Assembly (NCBI GenBank): GCA_029060405.1
Contig: JAIDUB010000081.1
Coordinates: forward strand, 39,758-103,757
Direction: 5' to 3'
Length of the DNA stretch: 64,000 nt
From: Duncaniella sp.
GTDB lineage: Bacteria; Bacteroidota; Bacteroidia; Bacteroidales; Muribaculaceae
The notes below the pieces were generated by a model that ran no database searches, was not told where the DNA came from, and worked only from the letters and a program-made list of their open reading frames with translations. This document shows, piece after piece, positions 56,663-64,000 of this stretch; within the stretch, counting starts at the first letter, position 1; every line of letters starts with the position of its first letter. A program made the position numbers and the translations under genes.

Positions 56663-56903
56663 ATTTCAAAAATATTGTCAGTCTCTATAGTGCTTTCTGT
56701 CAATAACACACTCCCGTCGGCAATGCCTTCATGAAGCAATCTCTCAAATTTCTGAAGTGTAATTACATGTCCTTTCAAAACGGAATCTTCATTGTACGTG
56801 CGCGTCTTTTTAACGCCTCCGTTTCCGAGTCGCGGAGAAATTGCAGTGTGTATATGGTGCAATTCTCGCCTTTTTCTATGAGGTATAATTCTACTTCGCT
56901 CAT
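56659..56903 (-). pseudogene. Remnant of a toxin gene with an internal deletion and frameshift
   Basis: Read from the ATG at 56903 (minus strand), the first 28 codons give MSEVELYLIEKGENCTIYTL and QFLRDSETE, the start I expect for a Bacteroidota TA toxin of the HigB-like type. The frame then closes within 14 codons. In the other frame, from about 56830, the expected C-terminus follows: GNGGVKKTRTYNEDSVLKGH and more, ending FEI at the antitoxin start. The middle portion, perhaps around 70-100 codons, is missing. An open frame from a TTG at 56862 covers the second part but starts inside the first. Confidence 0.6.
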
Positions 56904-56940
56904 ATATCGTCTTTTATTATTGTAACGCAAATATAATATA

Positions 56941-56966
56941 AATATTTCACTTAAAAGTGAAATATT
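56941..56966. promoter_or_regulatory. Palindromic operator of the XRE antitoxin locus
   Basis: aatatttcactt and aagtgaaatatt are perfect 12-base inverted arms separated by two bases. They lie 38 bases upstream of the toxin remnant start, where an antitoxin operator is expected. A shorter variant (TTCACTT, AGC, GTGAA) at about 56382-56395 overlaps the antitoxin gene end. Confidence 0.65.
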
Positions 56967-57006
56967 GATTCTTTTTTATTAGAAGTTGTCAATTTTTGAG
57001 AAACCA

Positions 57007-57630
57007 TCAATGCCCGCGTATGATGTAATTAAAGAGATCAAACCGCGTGAAGCCTGATGATCGGAGTTGCTGAATACTTGCAGAGCGGTCAGTTTCGGTG
57101 TTGTAGCCGGGGATGAGTGGAATTCTGATGAGGCAATCGTTTTGGCGGCCATGCTCGGCTATGAGGTTGAGATTCTGGATTACCCTACTGTTGTCGCGGC
57201 CGGTATAGCGCTGATATATTTCGGGATTCATGTCTTTAATGTCGATGATGAAAAAATCAGCAACATTCAGGAGCGCATCAATATTCTCGGAAGGCACGTT
57301 GAGCGAGGTCTCAATATTGATTTTCCATTCATCGCCACACAGCTCGCGGAATTCACTGATGAATTGTGGCCGCAGACCCGGCTCACCACCTCCGAATGTG
57401 ACGCCTCCGCCGGTAGCGAGAAAATACAGCTCGTCGATGTAAGTATCGGCATACAGTTCTACCGGCGTATACTCCCTGATACCTACAGGCTCACCGAGAC
57501 AACGGGGATTGAGGCAATAACGGCACCGAAGCGGACACATGTGAAAAGCCACAAGCGTAGTGACCCCATCGCCGTCGATCCCGAGACGATGGCGATTGAC
57601 GCTCATGATTAGATCACTCGTAGATTCCAT
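57007..57630 (-). CDS. Radical SAM glycyl-radical-activase-like protein
   Basis: This protein of 207 residues has the radical SAM cluster motif CPLRCRYC and the SAM-contacting GGGVTFGGGEP, both typical of pyruvate-formate-lyase-activating enzymes. It is shorter than PflA (about 245) and lacks a ferredoxin insert. Starts at 57630 and 57606 are both possible. No glycyl radical enzyme gene lies next to it, so its partner is unknown; a role like YjjW or NrdG activases is possible. Confidence 0.85.
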   Translation of the reverse strand: MESTSDLIMSVNRHRLGIDGDGVTTLVAFHMCPLRCRYCLNPRCLGEPVGIREYTPVELYADTYIDELYFLATGGGVTFGGGEPGLRPQFISEFRELCGDEWKINIETSLNVPSENIDALLNVADFFIIDIKDMNPEIYQRYTGRDNSRVIQNLNLIAEHGRQNDCLIRIPLIPGYNTETDRSASIQQLRSSGFTRFDLFNYIIRGH

Positions 57631-57742
57631 GACTTTTCAATCACTCTTACGTAGTGTCCAAAGATACAAAAATTCTACGATATTACACCTTCGCGTTGCT
57701 TGGAAACTCGCAAAGTGATGGCCGTAAGTTTAAGAATTACAC

Positions 57743-57776
57743 AAAAAAAAGCCTCCGGCTCGGGTGAGTCGGAGGC
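57743..57776 (-). terminator. groEL terminator
   Basis: On the minus strand, gcctccg and cggaggc arms (57776-57770 and 57757-57751) form a stem with an A8 tract on the plus strand (57743-57750) giving a U-run in RNA. It starts 29 bases after the groEL stop. Confidence 0.85.
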
Positions 57777-57804
57777 GAGAGTTATGTGGGTAGATGAAAA
57801 GTTA

Positions 57805-59454
<1,650 letters not shown>

Positions 59455-59496
59455 TTAGATTGATGATTGATGGGATTGAATAAAAGCCGAAGCGTA

Positions 59497-59769
59497 TCAG
59501 CCGAGGATAGCGAGAATGTCGCTCTGGCGCATGATGAGATACTTGTTGCCTTCAAGCTCGATTTCGGTGCCGGCATATTTGCCGTAAAGCACGTTGTCGC
59601 CTTTCTTGACTACCATTTCTTCGTCTTTCGTGCCGTTGCCGGTGGCGAGCACTGTGCCGCGGAGAGGTTTTTCTTTGGCCGAATCAGGGATAATGATACC
59701 CGACATGGTCACTTCTTCAACGGGAGTGGGCTCGATAAGCACACGGTCAGCTAAGGGTTGAATATTCAT
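59497..59769 (-). CDS. groS: 10 kDa chaperonin GroES
   Basis: This co-chaperonin of 90 residues has [14 protein letters not shown] at the start, the mobile loop ([18 protein letters not shown]) and [15 protein letters not shown] in the roof region. It forms the lid of the GroEL chamber. Confidence 0.98.
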   Translation of the reverse strand: MNIQPLADRVLIEPTPVEEVTMSGIIIPDSAKEKPLRGTVLATGNGTKDEEMVVKKGDNVLYGKYAGTEIELEGNKYLIMRQSDILAILG

Positions 59770-59808
59770 GATAATATGTATTGATGTTATAATTATATGT
59801 TAGTTCTG

Positions 59809-59816
59809 CAAATGTA
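59809..59816 (-). promoter_or_regulatory. Putative -7 box of groES-groEL
   Basis: On the minus strand this reads TACATTTG (TAnnTTTG), 39 bases upstream of the groS start. A -33 element is not clear. Confidence 0.45.
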
Positions 59817-59883
59817 TCTGCATAAATCGTGCCACTGTGGCAGTCTCTGCCTTTTTGTCAGTATTCAAACGCGTGCGGCGGCC

Positions 59884-60639
59884 TTATTGTTCATCTGCCG
59901 GCAATGCGCTCTCTACCACGCGGTGAGCCTCGTCCATCACTCGGGCTATGTCGTGCTCGTCGGCAGGGGGGGCGATGGGTTTATGGATGGTGAGGTGTAT
60001 GTGGCCGGGATTGCACAGCTTGCGGAACCGCGGCTGCACGGCAAACGCTCCGTCGATGGTCACAGGCACGATGGGGAGCTTGAATTCCATCGCCAGCTTG
60101 AACGCGCCTTTCTTGAAGCGGCGCATCTTGCCGTCCCATGTGCGCGCACCTTCGGGAAACACCACGAGCGACATGCCGCCGCTGAGCCGGCTTTCGGCCT
60201 CGGTCATGGTGTGGCGCGTGGCGCTCACCGACGAGTTGTCAACGAATATCTGCCCTGATTTCTCGCATGCCCATCCCACCACAGGCAGCTTGCGAAGCTC
60301 CTGCTTCATCATCCAGCGGAAATTATGACCGAGGTAGCCGTAGATCGAGAAGATATCGTAGGCGCTCTGGTGATTGGGGGTAAATACGTAGGAAGTGGAG
60401 GGATCGATGTTTTCGTGACCCTGCGAGGTTACTTTCACGAAAGCGAGCCAGCAGAATACGCGTCCCCACAATATTTCGGGGTAATATCCCATCACGCGCC
60501 CGAATCCGAGCGCACAGCCTGTCACGGTGATGAGTGCGATGATGACGGTGAACGCTATGAGAAGCGGCCACATGATAAGTACCTGATAGATGCGGTAAAG
60601 GGCGATAAGCATTGTGTAGATTATTGAGGTGTGAAACAA
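59884..60639 (-). CDS. plsC: 1-acyl-sn-glycerol-3-phosphate acyltransferase
   Basis: This inner-membrane enzyme of 251 residues makes phosphatidic acid. The N-terminal hydrophobic segment is followed by the HX4D motif (HQSAYD), FRWMMKQEL, and FPEGART. Specificity between PlsC and related acyltransferases cannot be read. It is third in an operon after DUF1599 and BT_3928-like genes. Confidence 0.9.
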   Translation of the reverse strand: MFHTSIIYTMLIALYRIYQVLIMWPLLIAFTVIIALITVTGCALGFGRVMGYYPEILWGRVFCWLAFVKVTSQGHENIDPSTSYVFTPNHQSAYDIFSIYGYLGHNFRWMMKQELRKLPVVGWACEKSGQIFVDNSSVSATRHTMTEAESRLSGGMSLVVFPEGARTWDGKMRRFKKGAFKLAMEFKLPIVPVTIDGAFAVQPRFRKLCNPGHIHLTIHKPIAPPADEHDIARVMDEAHRVVESALPADEQ

Positions 60640-60642
60640 GGT

Positions 60643-61980
60643 TTAAGATTCTTTGTTGACTTCGGTGGAGGAGGGGGAGGGCCCGGCGCTCTTGGTGCGC
60701 GGCAGCAGAAGGTCGACCAGCCACAGCAGCACAAGTATGGCTCCGAGAGCGAGATTGATGTAGCGAAGCATTACCTCGGGCTCGGGGTCAAGGGCTTGGT
60801 CGAGGCGGGAGGCGGTGTGGCGTCCGGTAGCGGCAGGATCTATCGACGAAAGAGTGCGTTTCCATACAATCGTTCCGTCGCGGACATACACGAGTGCGGC
60901 CGACCCGCGCGCGAGTTCCTTTATGAGATTGGGCTCGACGCGATATATATCATAAGAAGCCATCGATATATCCATCCACCGCGCTATGGCTGCCGAGTCG
61001 CCGGCTGTGAATGCGGTGAGCGTGCCTCCGCGCTCGGTGATGTAGTCATTCAGGTCGTTGATAAGGTTGGTAAACGACAGGTCGACTTCCGAAGGCTGAG
61101 GCAGGGTGACTAAAAACTGCTCGTCAAGGGGCGTCTCTCCGTCGGGTGCGAGAATGTCGGGGAGAATATCGGCACCGTCGACCATCACAGCCATGCCGTC
61201 GTCGATCGATTCCGAGCCGCTCACGAGCTGCCGCTCCACGAAAGTCCATGTGGAATCGGGAAGTTCATCGGCGGTAAAGGAGCGCGATTCGTCGCCGCGT
61301 GAGTATATGAACACGTATTCCGTGTCATTCTCTTCAGGGTTTTCTTCGTCGTCAGCTGCCATAAGCGAGGTGCCGGGGCTGAAACGGCGGAAATCCACGA
61401 GCGGCTGAATGTTATAGCCTATCAGGGCGATGATCAGGATGTAGAACGTGAGCACGCCTCCTGCTATCCACTGGGTATGGGGAGTATAGAGCGGACTGAC
61501 GCGGGTGTTGACCACCAGCAGATATATCAGGGCGGCGGTAAGGAAAATGTTTTTGACAAACGTGCCTGTATTGGATACTTTCACGAGATCGCCGAAGCAT
61601 CCGCAGTCGGCCACGGGCGAAGCCACGGCGATATACAGCGACAGCGGGAGCATGGCCGCCATGCATAGCAGCAGAGCTATCACCGAAACCCTGCGGTAGG
61701 TGCCGGCAAGCAGAAGCGCTCCCCACACGAATTCCCATGCCGAGAGCAGAAACGTGACGCTCGTCACCAGAGCGCGGGGAATGTCGAGACCCCACACGTC
61801 GAGATATTCCGAAATCTTGTAGACCGTGCCCCACGGGTCGACAGCCTTGGCCCATCCCGAAATGATGAACGTGGCTCCTACGGCCAGACGCAGTATCACT
61901 ACTGCGACCGTGGTGATGCGGCGGCGCAGGATATCGTTATTCCTCTCCATCGGTGAGCTTGATGATGGCGAAGATGGCAT
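60643..61980 (-). CDS. BT_3928-like DoxX/MauE-type membrane protein
   Basis: This protein of 445 residues begins with four membrane spans of DoxX type (VVILRLAVGATFIISGWAKA, CGCFGDLVKVS), a fifth span (about 165-185) and a large soluble, possibly thioredoxin-like part (about 210-405), then a last span. It matches the Bacteroidales family I know as BT_3928. Starts at 61980 and 61950 are both possible; the first overlaps the DUF1599 gene by 44 bases. Redox maturation in the periplasm is inference from the fold. Confidence 0.82.
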   Translation of the reverse strand: MPSSPSSSSPMERNNDILRRRITTVAVVILRLAVGATFIISGWAKAVDPWGTVYKISEYLDVWGLDIPRALVTSVTFLLSAWEFVWGALLLAGTYRRVSVIALLLCMAAMLPLSLYIAVASPVADCGCFGDLVKVSNTGTFVKNIFLTAALIYLLVVNTRVSPLYTPHTQWIAGGVLTFYILIIALIGYNIQPLVDFRRFSPGTSLMAADDEENPEENDTEYVFIYSRGDESRSFTADELPDSTWTFVERQLVSGSESIDDGMAVMVDGADILPDILAPDGETPLDEQFLVTLPQPSEVDLSFTNLINDLNDYITERGGTLTAFTAGDSAAIARWMDISMASYDIYRVEPNLIKELARGSAALVYVRDGTIVWKRTLSSIDPAATGRHTASRLDQALDPEPEVMLRYINLALGAILVLLWLVDLLLPRTKSAGPSPSSTEVNKES

Positions 61981-62485
61981 AGTTGATTATATCCATCAGA
62001 TTGGAGTCGATACCCTCCGAAATTATTGTCTCGCCGTCGTTGTTTTCGATCTGCTTGATGCGCTGTATTTTTGTCAATATAAGGTCAGTGTAAGATATTA
62101 CTCTCATGTCGCGCCATGCGTCGCCGTAGTCGTGGGTCTTGGCGGCCATGAGCTCGAGAGTGACGCGCGCGTACCGGTCGTAATGGCCCAGTGCTTCCAC
62201 CGGAGTGATGTCGGCGCTGTCGGCATAACCGAGCCGGAGCTGAATGAGGCCGATAATTCCGTAGTTGACCAGAGCCATGAACTCGGGCAGGATACCTTCG
62301 TTGATCATCGCCGTGTCGGTCTCGAGCGTGCGTATCCGCTTTGCTTTTATAAAAAGCTGGTCGGTGATCGACATGGGTCGCATGATGCGCCATGACGCGC
62401 CGTAGTCAGTGAGCTTCTTGGCAAAAATGCCGCGGCATAGGGCTATGGCCTGCGAGGCATGGGTTATGGTGTAGGATTCCTGCAT
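61937..62485 (-). CDS. DUF1599 protein, two repeated domains
   Basis: This cytoplasmic protein of 182 residues contains two copies of the same unit: one around 17-85 (FAKKLTDYGASWRIMRPMSI, then IKAKRIR) and one around 103-180 (AAKTHDYGDAWRDMRVISYT, then TKIQRIK). This fits DUF1599, which I recall as nucleotide-modification-associated. It heads the operon with BT_3928-like and plsC. No signal peptide. Confidence 0.85.
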   Translation of the reverse strand: MQESYTITHASQAIALCRGIFAKKLTDYGASWRIMRPMSITDQLFIKAKRIRTLETDTAMINEGILPEFMALVNYGIIGLIQLRLGYADSADITPVEALGHYDRYARVTLELMAAKTHDYGDAWRDMRVISYTDLILTKIQRIKQIENNDGETIISEGIDSNLMDIINYAIFAIIKLTDGEE

Positions 62486-62595
62486 GGTGGTGTGTGGGCG
62501 ATATTCTAATGGAGAGAAACGTGAACTATTAAAAATTTGCAGTTACAAAATTATCAAAAATACACGGAATAGACAAGCACTGCCCGAAGTTACAG

Positions 62596-62620
62596 CTTAT
62601 TCGGACTGAATCCGAATAAG
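62596..62620. repeat. Perfect inverted repeat upstream of dnaA
   Basis: cttattcgga (62596-62605) and tccgaataag (62611-62620) are perfect 10-base arms with a five-base loop; a T-run follows 10 bases later. It may terminate transcription or bind a regulator. Confidence 0.6.
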
Positions 62621-62796
62621 CGCCCGATGTCGCTTTTTCTCATTTCGTCTGTATAAAGAGGGTGAAAAATAGGCTGTTAGGAAAAGCAAACAGAAAAGCC
62701 TCGCATTAAACCGTTACTTTAACTGATATATGTAATAAACAATGAGATAATAATTTACATATATAAAGCGAAATAATCACTTTAAGCGAGTGTTAA

Positions 62797-62804
62797 TAAC
62801 TTTG
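62797..62804 (+). promoter_or_regulatory. Putative dnaA promoter -7 box
   Basis: TAACTTTG fits the -7 element and gives a dnaA leader of about 115 bases. The -33 position has no exact TTTG. Confidence 0.5.
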
Positions 62805-62925
62805 CAATCTGTTGATATTCAGTATCGTATACAAAACTTGTCAATTCCAAATAAAAAATCGCTTTATTTTTAGAAAAAAAAATATGAATTTTGCATCGAA
62901 AAGAAATGAATGTATATACCGAAAA

Positions 62926-64000
62926 ATGAACAACGAAAACTCCCTTAGATGGGAACAATGTCAGCAATTCATTGCCGACAATCTATCGCCCGAGCTGTAT
63001 AACGCGTGGTTCAAGCCGCTGACGTTTCACAGTTACGAAGACGGAAAATTGGTCATCAATATTCCGTCGCCCTACTTCTATGAGCAGCTTGAGGAGCGTT
63101 TTCTCAAGCTGATCGTAGCGGCGCTCACCAAGGTATTCGGGCGCGGCACGCAGCTCTTTTATCACTATAATCAGATCAACAACGAGCCCACCACGGCCGT
63201 GACCATGGAGTCGTCGCGCCAGTCGCCGGCAGTGCGTCCGGCTCAAGGGGCGTCGTCCAATCCTTTCCATCAGGAGCCTGTCAAGGAAGTGGATTCGCAG
63301 CTGAATCCCTCATATAATTTTGAAAATTACTGCAAGAGCGAGAGCAACAAGGTGGCCGTATCGATAGGCGAGGCAATCGCCGATAACCCTAAGCTCAAGA
63401 CATTCAACCCGCTCTTTGTGTGCGGCCCTTGCGGCGTGGGCAAGACCCATCTGATTCAGGCTATAGGCGTGCGCATCAAGGAGCATAATCCGCAGGCGCG
63501 CGTACTTTATATCACATCGCGACTTTTCCAGAGCCAGTACACCACTGCCGAGCATCAGGGGAAAATCAATGATTTCATTACTTTCTATCAGGGTATCGAC
63601 GTGCTCATTATCGACGATATTCAGGATCTGATAGGAAAGACCAAGACCCAGAATACCTTCTTCCATATCTTCAATCACCTCAAGCAGAACCAGAAGCAGC
63701 TCATCCTGTCGAGCGACTGTCCGCCGGCTCTCATGAAAGGAATGGAGGAGCGCCTGCTGTCGCGATTCAAGGGCGGAACCACCGTGATGATAGAGCGGCC
63801 TGACTATGAACTGCGCAAGGACGTGCTCAATATGCGTGCGAGTCAGGACGGATTGAGCCTGCCCCGCGACGTGATGGATTTCATTGCCTCCAATGTCACC
63901 GAGAGCATCCGCGAGCTCGAGGGCATTGTCGCCTCGCTGCTGGCCCACGCTACTTATCTCATCAGCTACATCAACAACGATCTTGCCCGTAACGTGCTGG
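62926..64000 (+). CDS. dnaA: Chromosomal replication initiator DnaA (cut by the window edge)
   Basis: DnaA binds the origin and opens it for replication. The first 358 codons are present: domain I (1-80), a linker (about 85-135), and the AAA+ domain with Walker A GPCGVGKT (167-174), Walker B LIIDDIQD and sensor ILSSD; the DNA-binding end is outside. ATG 62926 is chosen; an in-frame ATG at 62884 would add 14 residues. A seven-codon frame from 62906 ends in an ATGA overlap with the start, which may couple translation. Confidence 0.95.
   Translation, partial: MNNENSLRWEQCQQFIADNLSPELYNAWFKPLTFHSYEDGKLVINIPSPYFYEQLEERFLKLIVAALTKVFGRGTQLFYHYNQINNEPTTAVTMESSRQSPAVRPAQGASSNPFHQEPVKEVDSQLNPSYNFENYCKSESNKVAVSIGEAIADNPKLKTFNPLFVCGPCGVGKTHLIQAIGVRIKEHNPQARVLYITSRLFQSQYTTAEHQGKINDFITFYQGIDVLIIDDIQDLIGKTKTQNTFFHIFNHLKQNQKQLILSSDCPPALMKGMEERLLSRFKGGTTVMIERPDYELRKDVLNMRASQDGLSLPRDVMDFIASNVTESIRELEGIVASLLAHATYLISYINNDLARNVL

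Larger units (their letters stand above)
62486..62925. other. AT-rich intergenic region before dnaA
   Basis: These 440 bases lie between the divergent DUF1599 and dnaA genes. Near 62546-62553 a minus-strand TAATTTTG could be the -7 box of the DUF1599 operon. From about 62700 to 62900 the sequence is very AT-rich. The core AAGCGA or its complement recurs at about 62628, 62766, 62785 and 62860, and the copies at 62763-62771 and 62859-62867 form a nine-base inverted repeat. No exact TTATCCACA box was seen. It could be an origin or a dnaA control region. Confidence 0.5.

Noticed and set aside
56659..56862. A 67-codon frame with a TTG start ahead of the XRE antitoxin as an intact gene
   Set aside because: Its start lies inside another frame that reads like the N-terminus of the same toxin family, so a deleted toxin explains the region better.
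62596..62925. Canonical DnaA box cluster upstream of dnaA
   Set aside because: No TTATCCACA or close variant was found there by eye; the nearest resemblances are in the palindrome at 77-144.

Overview
The window is a chromosome segment from a member of the Bacteroidales, most likely close to Muribaculaceae. The evidence is of three kinds. First, many protein families are restricted to Bacteroidota: DUF4296, DUF6048, DUF6452, DUF4199, DUF5606, DUF2027-Smr, DUF4835/PorD, BT_3928-like, and a CHU_C-type sorting domain. Second, promoters follow the Bacteroidota pattern TTTG-N19/20-TAnnTTTG (clear before ileS, thrS, dnaN, rpmH, guaA and others), and Shine-Dalgarno sequences are generally absent. 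Third, the IleRS is of the long eukaryote-like type. Coding is dense and mostly GC-moderate, with overlapping ATGA junctions. The exception is a strongly AT-rich island at about 29.1-33.4 kb.

Layout. 0-6.5 kb (+): a terminator, a nested palindrome, a small membrane protein, ileS, and a dksA-like/lspA/DUF4296/hypothetical operon. 6.5-11.7 kb (-): a seven-gene overlapping run (DUF4199, GT2 glycosyltransferase, nitroreductase, DUF6452, DUF6048, SDR, PhoH). 11.9-17.7 kb (+): a TonB-receptor-like barrel protein, then thrS-infC-rpmI-rplT closed by a strong terminator. 17.7-19.1 kb (+): a degenerate endonuclease-I-like secreted protein and a lipoprotein. 19.1-24.2 kb (-): uvrA, a lytic transglycosylase and a T9SS-type cargo protein. 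24.4-29.1 kb (+): DUF5606, hemerythrin, a LuxR-type regulator, then two tandem GH28 pectinases. 29.1-33.4 kb: the AT-rich island carrying one 1239-residue protein (zinc ribbon with CoiA/DUF6035-like region, about 20 WG repeats, S1-like end). 33.4-37.7 kb (-): ABC ATPase, MATE and OPT transporters. 37.8-40.5 kb (+): guaA, a GNAT toxin-antitoxin-like pair, rpmH. 40.6-45.3 kb (-): ferredoxin-flavodoxin protein, DUF2027-Smr and a second uvrA. 45.5-52 kb (+): dnaN, a DnaQ-like exonuclease, coaBC, porD, recN, rlmB. 52-57.6 kb (-): HAD phosphatase, queuosine precursor transporter, kdsC, YjbR, a pair of partly identical TonB-like proteins, a decayed toxin-antitoxin locus and a radical SAM activase. 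57.8-62.5 kb (-): groES-groEL, plsC, BT_3928-like, DUF1599. 62.9 kb to the edge (+): dnaA, cut by the window end.

Most of the window is core housekeeping: translation, replication and repair, envelope biogenesis and chaperones. The accessory parts of most interest are the WG-repeat island, the two toxin-antitoxin-like loci (one apparently intact, one with an internally deleted toxin), the degenerate endonuclease-I-like gene and the mosaic TonB pair. No rRNA, tRNA, CRISPR array, integrase or insertion sequence was recognised. All assignments come from reading the sequence and remembered family features; no database search was run.
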